Notes under the pieces: generated by a model | Told to the model about the DNA's origin: nothing | What the model saw: only the letters and a program-made list of their open reading frames with translations | The model's database searches: none | In this document: in pieces, positions 46,513-55,298 of the stretch | How positions within the stretch are numbered: the stretch's first letter is position 1 | How the letters are laid out: each line of letters begins with the position of its first letter | From: Rhodoferax sediminis | GTDB taxonomy: Bacteria > Pseudomonadota > Gammaproteobacteria > Burkholderiales > Burkholderiaceae_C | Assembly: GCF_006970865.1 (NCBI RefSeq) | Contig: NZ_CP035503.1 | Location: 4,043,001-4,107,000 of the forward strand | Direction of reading: 5' to 3' | DNA: 64,000 nt | Program-made: the position numbers and the translations under genes

Positions 46513-47556
46513 GTGGATATCACCCAACTGCTTGCTTTCAGCGTTAAAAACAAAGCTTCCGATCTGCATCTGTCCGCCGGCCTGCCGCCGATGATCCGCG
46601 TGAACGGCGACGTACGGCGCATCAACGTCGATGCGTTCGACCACAAGCAGGTGCACGGCATGGTGTACGACATCATGAACGACACCCAGCGCAAGAACTA
46701 CGAAGAGTTCATGGAGATCGACTTCTCGTTCGAGATCGACGGCCTGGCGCGCTTTCGGGTCAACGCCTTCAACCAGAACCGCGGCGCCGGCGCGGTGTTC
46801 CGCACCATCCCGTCCAAGATCCTGACGCTCGAGCAGCTCGGTGCGCCAAAGATTTTTGGCGAACTGGCGCTAAAACCCCGCGGCCTGGTGCTGGTGACTG
46901 GCCCGACCGGTTCGGGCAAATCGACCACGCTGGCGGCCATGGTCAACTTCCTGAACGAGACCGAGTACGGCCACATCCTGACGGTGGAAGACCCGATCGA
47001 GTTCGTGCACGAATCCAAGAAATGCCTGATCAACCAGCGCGAGGTCGGCCCGCACACGCTCAGCTTCAGCGCCGCGCTCAAGTCGGCCCTGCGCGAGGAC
47101 CCGGACGCGATCCTGGTGGGCGAAATGCGCGACCTGGAAACCATCCGTCTGGCCATGACGGCGGCCGAGACCGGCCACCTGGTGTTCGGCACGCTGCACA
47201 CCAGCAGCGCGGCCAAGACCATCGACCGCATCATCGACGTGTTTCCGGCCGAAGAGAAGGAAATGGTGCGCTCCATGCTATCGGAGTCGCTGCAGGCGGT
47301 AATTTCGCAGACGCTGTGCAAGACCAAGGACGGGAGCGGCCGTGTTGCCGCGCACGAAATCATGCTGGGCACCAGCGCCATCCGCAACCTGATCCGCGAG
47401 GCCAAGGTGGCGCAGATGTACTCGACCATCCAGACCGGCAACAGCGTGGGCATGCAGACGCTGGACCAGAACCTCACCGACCTGGTCAAGCGCAACATGA
47501 TCAGCCCGGCCGAGGCGCGCGGCAAGGCCAAAATTCCGGACAATTTCCCCGGCTAG
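46513..47556 (+). CDS. pilT: Type IV pilus retraction ATPase PilT
   Basis: This is a 347-residue hexameric ATPase that powers pilus disassembly and twitching. It starts with GTG (VDITQLLAFSVKNKASDLHL) after GGGAGAG. Walker A GPTGSGKS near residue 132, Walker B 'AILVGEMRDLETIRLAMTAA' and the His box 'ETGHLVFGTLHTSSAAKTID' are present, as is the PilT AIRNLIRE motif ('LGTSAIRNLIREAKVAQMYS'). It is 19 bp upstream of pilU and is co-transcribed with it. Confidence 0.97.
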   Translation: MDITQLLAFSVKNKASDLHLSAGLPPMIRVNGDVRRINVDAFDHKQVHGMVYDIMNDTQRKNYEEFMEIDFSFEIDGLARFRVNAFNQNRGAGAVFRTIPSKILTLEQLGAPKIFGELALKPRGLVLVTGPTGSGKSTTLAAMVNFLNETEYGHILTVEDPIEFVHESKKCLINQREVGPHTLSFSAALKSALREDPDAILVGEMRDLETIRLAMTAAETGHLVFGTLHTSSAAKTIDRIIDVFPAEEKEMVRSMLSESLQAVISQTLCKTKDGSGRVAAHEIMLGTSAIRNLIREAKVAQMYSTIQTGNSVGMQTLDQNLTDLVKRNMISPAEARGKAKIPDNFPG

Positions 47557-47575
47557 AACAACAGGAGGTGCTCTC

Positions 47576-48712
47576 ATGGAGCGCGATCAAGCCAGCAAGT
47601 TCATCAACGATCTGCTCAAACTGATGGTCAGCCGCAACGGCAGCGACCTGTTCATCACGGGGGAGTTTCCGCCCGCCATCAAGGTCGACGGCAAGGTCAC
47701 CAAGGTCTCGCCGCAGCCGCTCAACGCGGCGCACACGCTGGCGCTGACGCGCTCCATCATGAACGACAAGCAGGTGGCGGATTTCGAGCGCACCAAGGAG
47801 TGCAACTTCGCCATCGCGCCGGCCGGCATCGGCCGCTTCCGCGTGAACGCCTTCATGCAGCAGGGCATGGTCGGCATGGTGCTGCGCGTCATCCCGAACG
47901 CCGTCCCCACTCTCGACGGCCTGGGCATGCCGCAGGTTCTCAAGGACGTGGTGATGTCCAAGCGCGGGCTGTGCATTCTGGTCGGCGCCACCGGCTCGGG
48001 CAAGACCACCACGCTGGCGGCCATGATCGACTGGCGCAACGAGAACTCCTACGGCCACATCATCACCGTGGAAGATCCGATTGAATTTGTGCACGCGCAC
48101 AAGAACTGCGTCATCACCCAGCGCGAGGTCGGCATCGACACCGACAGCTGGGAAGCAGCCCTGAAGAACACGCTGCGCCAGGCGCCCGACGTGATCCTGA
48201 TGGGCGAAATCCGCGACAGGGAGACCATGGAACACGCGATGGCGTTTGCCGAGACCGGTCACCTGTGCATGGCCACGCTGCACGCCAACAGCGCCAACCA
48301 GGCGCTGGAGCGCATCATCAACTTCTTTCCGGAAGAGCGGCGCTCGCAGCTGCTGATGGATCTGTCGCTCAACCTGCGCGCGCTGGTGTCGCAGCGGCTG
48401 GTGCCCAAGCAAAGCGGCAAGGGCCGCTCGGCCGCCGTTGAGATCATGCTGAATTCGCCGCTGATTTCCGACCTGATCTTCAAGGGCGAGGTCAGCGAGA
48501 TCAAGGAAATCATGAAAAAGAGCCGCAACCTGGGCATGCAGACCTTCGACCAGGCACTCTACGACGCGTATGAGAGCAGCGTGATTTCCTATGAAGACGC
48601 CTTGCGCAACGCGGACTCCCTCAATGATTTGCGGCTGCAGATCAAGCTCAACTCGCAGCGCGCCAAATCGCAGGACCTGTCCGCAGGCACCGAACACCTC
48701 TCAATCGTTTAA
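47576..48712 (+). CDS. pilU: PilT-like retraction ATPase PilU
   Basis: This is a 378-residue PilT paralogue that works with PilT to retract type IV pili under load. Walker A GATGSGKT near residue 138, Walker B 'VILMGEIRDRETMEHAMAFA' and 'ETGHLCMATLHANSANQALE' are seen. The C-terminal region is longer than PilT and ends in a Ser/Gln-rich tail. AGGAGGTG lies eight bases ahead of the ATG. The next gene begins 3 bp after the stop. Confidence 0.96.
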   Translation: MERDQASKFINDLLKLMVSRNGSDLFITGEFPPAIKVDGKVTKVSPQPLNAAHTLALTRSIMNDKQVADFERTKECNFAIAPAGIGRFRVNAFMQQGMVGMVLRVIPNAVPTLDGLGMPQVLKDVVMSKRGLCILVGATGSGKTTTLAAMIDWRNENSYGHIITVEDPIEFVHAHKNCVITQREVGIDTDSWEAALKNTLRQAPDVILMGEIRDRETMEHAMAFAETGHLCMATLHANSANQALERIINFFPEERRSQLLMDLSLNLRALVSQRLVPKQSGKGRSAAVEIMLNSPLISDLIFKGEVSEIKEIMKKSRNLGMQTFDQALYDAYESSVISYEDALRNADSLNDLRLQIKLNSQRAKSQDLSAGTEHLSIV

Positions 48713-48715
48713 ACC

Positions 48716-49630
48716 ATGTCCGGCATCAACCCCAAAACCTACGAAGCAGCGCCCTCGCGCAAAGTCGCCTTTCTCGGCCTCGGTGTCATGGGCTACCCCA
48801 TGGCGGGCCACCTGGCACGCGCCGGCCACCAGGTCACGGTGTACAACCGAACCGCTTCCAAATCAATAGCATGGTGCGCAGAGTTTGCAGGAGCTGCGGC
48901 CCCGAAACATGCGGCAACACCGCGCGGGGCAGCGCAGGGCGCCGACATCGTGTTCTGCTGCGTCGGCAATGACGACGACCTGCGCGCCGTGACACTGGGC
49001 GCCGAGGGCGCGCTCGCCGGCATGGCCCCGGGCGCGATTTTTGTCGATCACACCACGGCCTCCGCCGACGTCGCGCGCGAGCTGTTTGCGGCTGCCAAAC
49101 ATCTCGGTCTGCAGTTCATCGACGCGCCCGTGTCGGGCGGCCAGGCGGGCGCCCAGAACGGACAGCTAACCGTGATGTGCGGCGGAGAGCCGACGGCCTT
49201 CGAGGCCGTGCGCCCCGTGGCCATGGCGTTCGCGCGCGCCTTCACGCTGCTGGGCGCGAGCGGCGCGGGCCAGCTCACCAAAATGGTGAACCAGATCTGC
49301 ATCGCCGGCATGGTACAGGGCCTGGCCGAAGCCATCGCCTTTGGCGCCAAAGCCGGGCTGAACATGGCCCAGGTGCTGGAGGTCATCGGCAAGGGCGCGG
49401 CGCAAAGCTGGCAAATGGACAACCGCGGCAAGACGATGATCGCGGGTCAGTTCGACTTCGGCTTCGCGGTCGACTGGATGCGCAAGGACCTGGGGCTGGT
49501 GCTGGACGAGGCCCGGCGCAACGGCGCCCAGTTGCCGGTCACGGCGCTGGTTGACCAGTTTTACGCCGATGTCCAGCAGCTGGGCGGCCAGCGCTGGGAC
49601 ACGTCAAGCCTGATCAAGCGCTTGCACTAA
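48716..49630 (+). CDS. 3-hydroxyisobutyrate dehydrogenase family NAD(P)-dependent oxidoreductase
   Basis: This is a 304-residue beta-hydroxyacid dehydrogenase. The N-terminal NAD(P) motif is 'AFLGLGVMGYPMAGHLARAG' (GLGVMG) and VYNR ends strand 2. 'DAPVSGGQAGAQNGQLTVMC' is the substrate-binding block, and 'SGAGQLTKMVNQICIAGMVQ' carries the catalytic Lys. The group includes 3-hydroxyisobutyrate, tartronate semialdehyde and glyoxylate reductases; which one is unclear. It starts 3 bp after pilU. Between residues about 48 and 64 the sequence may include a worn repeat copy. Confidence 0.9.
   Translation: MSGINPKTYEAAPSRKVAFLGLGVMGYPMAGHLARAGHQVTVYNRTASKSIAWCAEFAGAAAPKHAATPRGAAQGADIVFCCVGNDDDLRAVTLGAEGALAGMAPGAIFVDHTTASADVARELFAAAKHLGLQFIDAPVSGGQAGAQNGQLTVMCGGEPTAFEAVRPVAMAFARAFTLLGASGAGQLTKMVNQICIAGMVQGLAEAIAFGAKAGLNMAQVLEVIGKGAAQSWQMDNRGKTMIAGQFDFGFAVDWMRKDLGLVLDEARRNGAQLPVTALVDQFYADVQQLGGQRWDTSSLIKRLH
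48857..48905 (-). repeat. Possible worn repeat copy in the dehydrogenase gene
   Basis: TCCAAATCAATAGC ... GCGCAGAGTTTGCAGGAGC resembles the inverse of the canonical copy (TCCATTTTTGATAGC ... GCGCTTGTCTGATAAGCGC). Similarity is partial; chance cannot be excluded. Confidence 0.3.
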
Positions 49631-49688
49631 GCCTCTGCAGGGCCGCCCCGAGGCGGCCAAGTTCCCTTGGGGGCCATGCCATCCGGGC

Positions 49689-50318
49689 TTATTTCGCGGG
49701 TTGTTGCGGCACTTCCTGCTGGAGCAGTTCTGCTTCGCCCACGATATCGAAGATCCGCACCACGCGCTGCACGCCGCTCACGCTGCGCGCAATGTCGGTG
49801 GCGCGCTCGGCCTCGCGCTGCGTCACCCGCCCCATCAGATACACCGTGCCGTTTTCGGTGACGACCTTGAAGGCATTCGCGTACAAATCCCTGGCGTCCA
49901 CGAACGAGGCCTTGACCCTGCCCGTGATCAGCGTATCGGAGGAGCGCTGCGTCAGCGAGGCGTTTTCCCCCACTTGCAGCTCGTTCACGATCGCGCCGAC
50001 ATTCTCGACGCGCGATACCAGTTGTTCGGCCAACTGCTTGTCCTGCGCCGTCGGCACTTCACCGGTCAGCAGTACGCGCCGGTTGTAGCTGGTCACATCG
50101 ATATGCGCCGGCTCCACCGGGCTGTTGCGCAGCACCTTGCCGGCGCGCATCTCGATGCCCTGGTCCTCCAGCTGGGTGCCCGAGGTGCGCCGGTCGGTGG
50201 CCACCAGGGCGCCGCCCGCGGCGCCCGCCGCCACCAGTGGGAAGCAGCCGCTTAAGGACGCCGCCGCCATTGCCGCCAGCAGGGTCATCACCGTGCGTCT
50301 CGAATTGAACCTTGTCAT
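49689..50318 (-). CDS. dolP: BON-domain outer-membrane lipoprotein, DolP (YraP) type
   Basis: This is a 209-residue lipoprotein with lipobox LSGC (Cys25) and two BON domains. The first is around 'HIDVTSYNRRVLLTGEVPTA' and 'SRVENVGAIVNELQVGE'; the second around 'RDLYANAFKVVTENGTVYLM' and 'GRVTQREAERATDIARSVSG'. E. coli DolP sits at the division-site outer membrane and supports envelope integrity and BAM function. The gene overlaps diaA by four bases (ATGA), as part of the conserved rsmI-yraN-diaA-dolP group. Confidence 0.92.
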   Translation of the reverse strand: MTRFNSRRTVMTLLAAMAAASLSGCFPLVAAGAAGGALVATDRRTSGTQLEDQGIEMRAGKVLRNSPVEPAHIDVTSYNRRVLLTGEVPTAQDKQLAEQLVSRVENVGAIVNELQVGENASLTQRSSDTLITGRVKASFVDARDLYANAFKVVTENGTVYLMGRVTQREAERATDIARSVSGVQRVVRIFDIVGEAELLQQEVPQQPAK

Positions 50319-50914
50319 GTCGAAGTCTCCTGTTCACCTAGTAATTGGGTATCGACGCAGTCGCAAATGCAATGCAGCACCAGGCCATGCACCTCCTGGA
50401 TGCGTGCCGCGCGCTCGTGCGGCACGCACACGTGCACGTCGGTCTCGCGCAGTGCCGCGCCCGTTTTGCCGCCGCCACGGCCGGTCAGTGCCACCACGGT
50501 CATGTCGCGCTCGTGCGCCGCTTCGATGGCGGCCAGTACGTTGGCCGAGTCGCCGCTGGTGGAAATGGCCAGCAGCACATCACCGGCCTGCCCCAGCGCG
50601 CGCACCTGCTTGGCAAATACTGCGTCGAAGCCGTAGTCATCGGCCAGCGCCGTCAGGACCGCGCTGTTGCCGCCCAGCGCGATGGCGCCCAGCTCGGGCC
50701 GCTCGCGCTCGAAGCGGCCCACGAACCCGGCCGCAAAATGCAGCGCATCGGCGGCCGAGCCGCCGTTGCCGCAGGCCAGCACCTTGCCACCGCTCGTGAC
50801 GCAGGCAAGCACGGCCTGCACGGCCGCTGCGATGGGTTTGCTCAGGGACTGGGCGGACTGGTATTTCAGATCGGCGCTGTCAATGAAATGCTGTTGGATT
50901 CGGAGCTCTAGCAT
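50315..50914 (-). CDS. diaA: SIS-domain protein, DiaA/GmhA type
   Basis: This is a 199-residue SIS protein. 'KVLACGNGGSAADALHFAAG' with 'FVGRFERERPELGAIALGGN' is the sugar-phosphate-binding loop, followed by 'DDYGFDAVFAKQVRALGQAG' and 'LLAISTSGDSANVLAAIEAA'. The motif set is shared by phosphoheptose isomerase GmhA and the DnaA-binding initiator protein DiaA. The location between yraN and dolP matches diaA of E. coli, so DiaA is favoured; GmhA activity cannot be excluded. Confidence 0.85.
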   Translation of the reverse strand: MLELRIQQHFIDSADLKYQSAQSLSKPIAAAVQAVLACVTSGGKVLACGNGGSAADALHFAAGFVGRFERERPELGAIALGGNSAVLTALADDYGFDAVFAKQVRALGQAGDVLLAISTSGDSANVLAAIEAAHERDMTVVALTGRGGGKTGAALRETDVHVCVPHERAARIQEVHGLVLHCICDCVDTQLLGEQETST

Positions 50915-50964
50915 GAGCGTGGATGATAACCGCGCGGTCTGAAACAGAATGTAGGACGACAGCG

Positions 50965-51369
50965 TCAGAACGCGTCAAAAGCGGCCTGCAGCCACGCCAG
51001 GCGGCCGGCCTCGATGGTGACCACGTCGAAGCGGCACGGCGGCGGCTCGCGCAGGCGCATCAGGTAGTAGCGGGCCGCGAATACGATGCGCCGCTGTTTG
51101 GCGCTGCCCACGCTGGCGGCCGCGCCGCCGTGCGAGGCGCTCGCGCGCTGGCGCACTTCGACAAACACCAGGGTGCCGGCGGCGTCGCGCATGATCAGGT
51201 CGATTTCGCCGCCGCCGCGCCCGGGCGTCCGATAATTGCGCTGCAGCAGGCGCAGGCCCGCCGCCTGCAAATGCTCGAGCGCCTGCTCTTCCGCGGCGTC
51301 GCCAGCCTGTTTTGTAGTGGGCGGCTTGTGTGCGCTGCCCGTTTGCATGTTCTTTTTGAGGAATTCCAT
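50965..51369 (-). CDS. yraN: YraN (UPF0102) family predicted endonuclease-fold protein
   Basis: This is about 134 residues. The UPF0102 core is clear: 'GDAAEEQALEHLQAAGLRLL', 'QRNYRTPGRGGGEIDLIMRD' and 'GTLVFVEVRQRASASHGGAA'. The E-I-D-L-I ... V-E-V-R pattern is the restriction-endonuclease-like active site. Function unknown; suspected Holliday-junction-like nuclease. The start is uncertain: ATG at 51369 shares a base with the TTG of rsmI, and an ATG at 51348 is also possible. It is in the same strand order as diaA and dolP. Confidence 0.88.
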   Translation of the reverse strand: MEFLKKNMQTGSAHKPPTTKQAGDAAEEQALEHLQAAGLRLLQRNYRTPGRGGGEIDLIMRDAAGTLVFVEVRQRASASHGGAAASVGSAKQRRIVFAARYYLMRLREPPPCRFDVVTIEAGRLAWLQAAFDAF

Positions 51370-52292
51370 TGACTGCGACCTATGCCTTCGCCTTGAGTGC
51401 TGCGCACGAGGCAGCATCTGCCCAGCATTATCCGCAAGGCACGCTGTTTGTGGTGGCCACGCCCATCGGCAACCTGGCCGACATCAGCCTGCGTGCGCTG
51501 CATGTGCTGGCGCTGGCCGACGCCATCGCCTGCGAAGATACGCGTCACACGCAGGCGCTGTTGCGGGCCTACGGCATCGACAAGGCGCCGGCCCAGTTGC
51601 TGGCCGTGCATCAGCACAATGAAGCGCAGGCCGCGCACCTCGTCGTCGAGCGATTGCAGCAAGGGCAGCGCATCGCCTACGCGAGCGACGCCGGCACACC
51701 CGCCATCAGCGACCCCGGCGCCCGGCTGGTGGCCGCAGTGCGCGCCGCCGGCCTGGCCGTCGTGCCGCTGCCGGGTGCCAGCAGCATCACCGCGGCGCTC
51801 AGCGTGGCGGGCATCGTGACACCCGGCGCGCAGGACAGCGGCTTTGTGTTTGCCGGTTTTCTGCCCGCCAAGGCGGCCGAGCGCGAGGCGGCGGTGCAAG
51901 GGCTGGCCGGCGAGCCGCGCGCCGTGGTGCTGCTGGAAGCACCGCACCGCATCGAGGCGCTGGCGCGCGCGCTGGCGGTCCTGGGCAAGCGCCCGGTGAC
52001 AGTGGCGCGCGAGCTGACCAAACAGTTCGAGGAAATCGCCACCGTCGATGCCGCGGATTTGCCGCAATGGTTCATGAACGGACCCCAGCGCACGCGTGGT
52101 GAATTCGTGCTGGTACTGCATTCGGCCGTGGTGGCCGCCGAGTCGGGCAGCGAGCAGCGAATTCTTCGATTGCTGCTGTCGGAGTTGCCCCTGAAGACCG
52201 CCGTACGGCTGGCCGCAGACATCACCGGCGCCTCGCGCAATGTCCTGTATGACGCCGCACTGGCACTGAAGAAGGATGAATCGGGCGGCTGA
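51369..52292 (+). CDS. rsmI: 16S rRNA (cytidine(1402)-2'-O)-methyltransferase
   Basis: RsmI methylates the ribose of C1402 in 16S rRNA using SAM. The 307-residue protein has 'GTLFVVATPIGNLADISLRA' (SAM-site block), 'ADAIACEDTRHTQALLRAYG', 'ASDAGTPAISDPGARLVAAV' and 'FVFAGFLPAKAAEREAAVQG'. Length fits. The start is a TTG (TTGACTGCG), as an ATG is absent near the family N-terminus. Divergent from yraN with the two start codons touching. In E. coli lpoA lies between rsmI and yraN; it is missing here. Confidence 0.95.
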   Translation: MTATYAFALSAAHEAASAQHYPQGTLFVVATPIGNLADISLRALHVLALADAIACEDTRHTQALLRAYGIDKAPAQLLAVHQHNEAQAAHLVVERLQQGQRIAYASDAGTPAISDPGARLVAAVRAAGLAVVPLPGASSITAALSVAGIVTPGAQDSGFVFAGFLPAKAAEREAAVQGLAGEPRAVVLLEAPHRIEALARALAVLGKRPVTVARELTKQFEEIATVDAADLPQWFMNGPQRTRGEFVLVLHSAVVAAESGSEQRILRLLLSELPLKTAVRLAADITGASRNVLYDAALALKKDESGG

Positions 52293-52561
52293 CGGCACCC
52301 GGCTCGCGCGTCGCCCCTTGCATCGGCGCCGGCGAGCGTGGCCACAAACAAGCCCGCCCTCATGAGGTACGACCCGGCCCAAGCCTGCCAGACAAGCGGT
52401 AACCCGCTGGCTGCTTTGCCGCCAACACCCACCGGTAATGGGTGCCTTGGTTTGAAAGTATCGCGGCATCGGGGAGGAAAGATTTGCTTATTTTTTGACG
52501 ATTTGGAATTATTCAAGAAAAATCATTTGGTTTTATTAATTTCTAAAGATAATTCGTCTTC

Positions 52562-53014
52562 ATGGATACGGTCGACCGGAAAATTCTGAAAGTCCTGCAG
52601 GGCAACGCCCGCGCCAGCCTGCAAGAGGTCGGGCAGGCGGTGGGCCTGAGCCCATCGCCCTGCTGGGGGCGCATTCGCAAGATGGAGGAGGCGGGCGTGA
52701 TCGAGGGTTACACCGTGCGCCTGAACCCGCAGGCGCTGGGGCTGCACGACACGGTGCTGGTGCAGGTCACGCTCGACAGCCACTCGGACAACACGCTGGA
52801 GAAATTCGGCGAAACCCTGGCCAGCATTCCGGAAGTGATGGAGGCGTATCTGGTGTCGGGCGACTACGACTACCTGCTGCGCATCGCCGTACGCGACACC
52901 CGCGATTACGAGCGGCTGCTGCGCGAGCGCCTGTACAAGATCAAGGGCATCCGCCACAGCAAGTCCAGCTTCGTGCTGCGCACCCTGAAAAGGTCGGACT
53001 TGCCGCTCGGCTGA
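52562..53014 (+). CDS. Lrp/AsnC-family regulator (second)
   Basis: This is a 150-residue regulator. The helix-turn-helix is 'VDRKILKVLQGNARASLQEV' with 'GQAVGLSPSPCWGRIRKMEE', and the effector domain is 'VMEAYLVSGDYDYLLRIAVR' and 'LYKIKGIRHSKSSFVLRTLK'. The upstream 80 bp are AT-rich (52480-52560), unlike the region, and should hold the promoter. No adjacent target gene is evident; it lies alone between rsmI and the nar locus. Confidence 0.9.
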   Translation: MDTVDRKILKVLQGNARASLQEVGQAVGLSPSPCWGRIRKMEEAGVIEGYTVRLNPQALGLHDTVLVQVTLDSHSDNTLEKFGETLASIPEVMEAYLVSGDYDYLLRIAVRDTRDYERLLRERLYKIKGIRHSKSSFVLRTLKRSDLPLG

Positions 53015-53092
53015 GGGCGAGGAGGCCGCACCGACAGGGCTGGGTCGCTCATGGGTGCCGGCCATCGCTTCTTCATGATGACCGGACATTGA

Positions 53093-53152
53093 GCATAAAA
53101 TCAGGCTCAAGCCCATACTCCATCTGTGTATTAAGCTATTAATTCAATAGCA
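53093..53152 (+). repeat. Intergenic copy of the palindromic repeat
   Basis: AAAATCAGGCTCAAGCCCAT ... ACTCCATCTGTGTATTAAGC ... TATTAATTCAATAGCA. Same layout as the in-gene copies. It sits in the 356-bp gap before narX, and is the clearest copy outside a gene. Confidence 0.6.
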
Positions 53153-53303
53153 ATTCTGCTGAGAGCAAGTGCCGGCATTCACTCCTGGATTTCCGGCATG
53201 TCGTGATCTGGAAGCACTCTCTTGGAGGAGCATGGCTACGTCGGCTCAACCATCGCAGCGCGGCCATGGTTGCGCATGCTGCCCCCGAACGCCGCACCGA
53301 GCC

Positions 53304-53317
53304 TTGATACAAGTCAA
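53304..53317 (+). promoter_or_regulatory. FNR/Anr-type box upstream of narX
   Basis: TTGAT-ACAA-GTCAA matches the FNR consensus TTGAT-N4-ATCAA at 9 of 10 positions. Its centre lies 60 bp before the narX ATG at 53371, so a class II site at -41.5 would place the transcript start near 53352, just ahead of that ATG. This fits oxygen-controlled expression of the nar locus. Confidence 0.7.
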
Positions 53318-53370
53318 ATCACCATGAATGCAGCGTGGCCCATTCGGGGAATCTAGAGCACACTCCCGGC

Positions 53371-55293
53371 ATGAGTTTAAAAAAGCAATGGGGCTTGGGC
53401 ACCAAGCTGGTTCTGCTGGGCACACCTTTTCTGCTGATGGCGCTGCTGCTGATTTCCTCCACCCTTTGGGTGTCGTGGCAGCTCAATGGAGGCGCCGCTG
53501 CAGTGAACGAAACTGGCCGCATGCGCATGCAGGCGTACGCCATGGCGCTGTCGGTCAGCACCGCGAACGCGCAGGCCCTGTCCCGGCAGGCGGCGGAATT
53601 TGACGACAGGCTGAAATTGCTGCGCCGCGGAGACCCGGAGCGCCCGCTGCTGGTGCCTTGGGACGAAACCGTGCAAAGCCGCTTTGCCGTGGTGGAGCGG
53701 GAATGGGCGGCTTTTCGCAAACACTGGGTGCTGACCCGACCGGACACCATGACGGATTTGGGGGCCGACACGATGGAGTTCGCCAGCCATATCGACGCCC
53801 TCGTGGCCGGCATCGAGGCACATATGTCCCGCTGGACGACCCTGCTGCATCTCCTCCAGTTGGCCATGATGGCGTTGGCCGTCGTGAGCACGACCCTTCT
53901 GCTTTACTGCGGTTATTTGTACGTGCTCGAACCGGTCGAGCAGTTGAAAAAGGCCATTGAGCGGATTCAGGGAGGCGACTTTCATGCACGGGTCGAGAAG
54001 GTCACCAGCGACGAGTTCGGCACGCTGGCCGAAGGCTTCAACGGCATGGCGCAACACTTGCAAACGATGTACCGCACACTGGAGAGCAAGGTCGCCGAGA
54101 AAACGGCGCAGCTGGAAGAAAAGAGCGCGCGGCTGGAGAGCTTGTATGAGGTCAATATGCTGGTCACCCAGGCGGATTCGCTCGACGAACTCGCCAAAGG
54201 TTTCGCGCAGAGCATCCAGCGCATTGCGCGGGCGGACGGCGTGGCACTGCGCTGGTCCAGCCATGCCAACGAGCGCTATCTCATGCTGGCGGCGCAAGGG
54301 CTGCCCGCCTACATGCTGGAGGCAGAGCAATGCATCCACAACGGCGACTGTCATTGCGGCACACCGACGCACCTGCCGGGCTTGCGGATCATTCCCATCC
54401 AGGGTGAGCCACGGACCACGCCGCTGCACTGCGCGAAGGCGGGCTTCGAGACAGTCATCAACATTCCCATCCGCCTGCATGAGCGGGTCATGGGTGAGGT
54501 GGACCTGTTCTTTCACGCCCGCATCGCGCTGTCCAGCGGCGAGCGATCCCTGCTGGAGGCGCTCACCAGTCATCTGGCCAGTGCAATGGAAAATTTACGC
54601 CTGGACTCCCTGGAGAAGGAGGCGGCCGTCTCGCAGGAACGCCACCTGCTGGCCCGCGAGCTGCATGACTCCATTGCACAGTCGCTGGCCTTCCTGAAAA
54701 TACAGGTGCAGCTGATGCGGGACGCCGTGCGCTCGCTCGATCGGCGCCAGATGGAACAGGTTCTGGATGAAATTGACGCCGGTGTGCGTGAAAGCTACGG
54801 TGACGTGCGCGAACTGCTGCTGCACTTCCGCACCCGCACCAACACGGAAGACATTGAACCGGCGCTGGCCACTACATTGCAGAAGTTCGAGCACCAGAGC
54901 GGCTTGAAAACAAGCCTGCAGACGACTGGCTATGGCGTGCCGCTGCCCCCCGACCTGCAGATCCAGGTGCTGCACATCGTGCAGGAAGCGCTGTCGAATG
55001 TTCGCAAGCATGCACGCGCATCGCAAGTCTGGCTGGACGTGCAGCAGCAGCCCGAATGGCGCTTCGAAGTGCGTGATGATGGCATCGGCTTCGAAGTCGA
55101 CGGCAGCCCCTTCGACGACACCCATGTGGGTTTGCGCATCATGGCCGAACGTGCCGAGCGCATCGGCGCACGGCTCGAAGTGCTTTCCACCCGCGGCCGC
55201 GGAACCTCCATGGTGCTGACATTGCCACCGCTGCCCAGCACTCTGTCGGCCCTTGCACCGGCTACCAGGTCCGGTGCCACTGCCTTGAGCTGA
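53371..55293 (+). CDS. narX: Nitrate/nitrite sensor histidine kinase NarX
   Basis: This is a 640-residue membrane sensor kinase. The first transmembrane segment is 'LVLLGTPFLLMALLLISSTL', followed by the P-box 'NETGRMRMQAYAMALSVSTA', which in NarX binds nitrate. A second transmembrane segment, HAMP ('EPVEQLKKAIERIQGGDFHA') and the cysteine cluster CIHNGDCHC (about 320-328) of the central module come next. Then comes a HisKA_3 H-box 'LLARELHDSIAQSLAFLKIQ' (His near 432) and an HATPase with N-box 'QVLHIVQEALSNVRKHARAS'. The ATG at 53371 is preferred because the FNR box places the transcript start downstream of the GTG at 53335. narL follows after 5 bp. Confidence 0.93.
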   Translation: MSLKKQWGLGTKLVLLGTPFLLMALLLISSTLWVSWQLNGGAAAVNETGRMRMQAYAMALSVSTANAQALSRQAAEFDDRLKLLRRGDPERPLLVPWDETVQSRFAVVEREWAAFRKHWVLTRPDTMTDLGADTMEFASHIDALVAGIEAHMSRWTTLLHLLQLAMMALAVVSTTLLLYCGYLYVLEPVEQLKKAIERIQGGDFHARVEKVTSDEFGTLAEGFNGMAQHLQTMYRTLESKVAEKTAQLEEKSARLESLYEVNMLVTQADSLDELAKGFAQSIQRIARADGVALRWSSHANERYLMLAAQGLPAYMLEAEQCIHNGDCHCGTPTHLPGLRIIPIQGEPRTTPLHCAKAGFETVINIPIRLHERVMGEVDLFFHARIALSSGERSLLEALTSHLASAMENLRLDSLEKEAAVSQERHLLARELHDSIAQSLAFLKIQVQLMRDAVRSLDRRQMEQVLDEIDAGVRESYGDVRELLLHFRTRTNTEDIEPALATTLQKFEHQSGLKTSLQTTGYGVPLPPDLQIQVLHIVQEALSNVRKHARASQVWLDVQQQPEWRFEVRDDGIGFEVDGSPFDDTHVGLRIMAERAERIGARLEVLSTRGRGTSMVLTLPPLPSTLSALAPATRSGATALS

Positions 55294-55298
55294 ACCCG

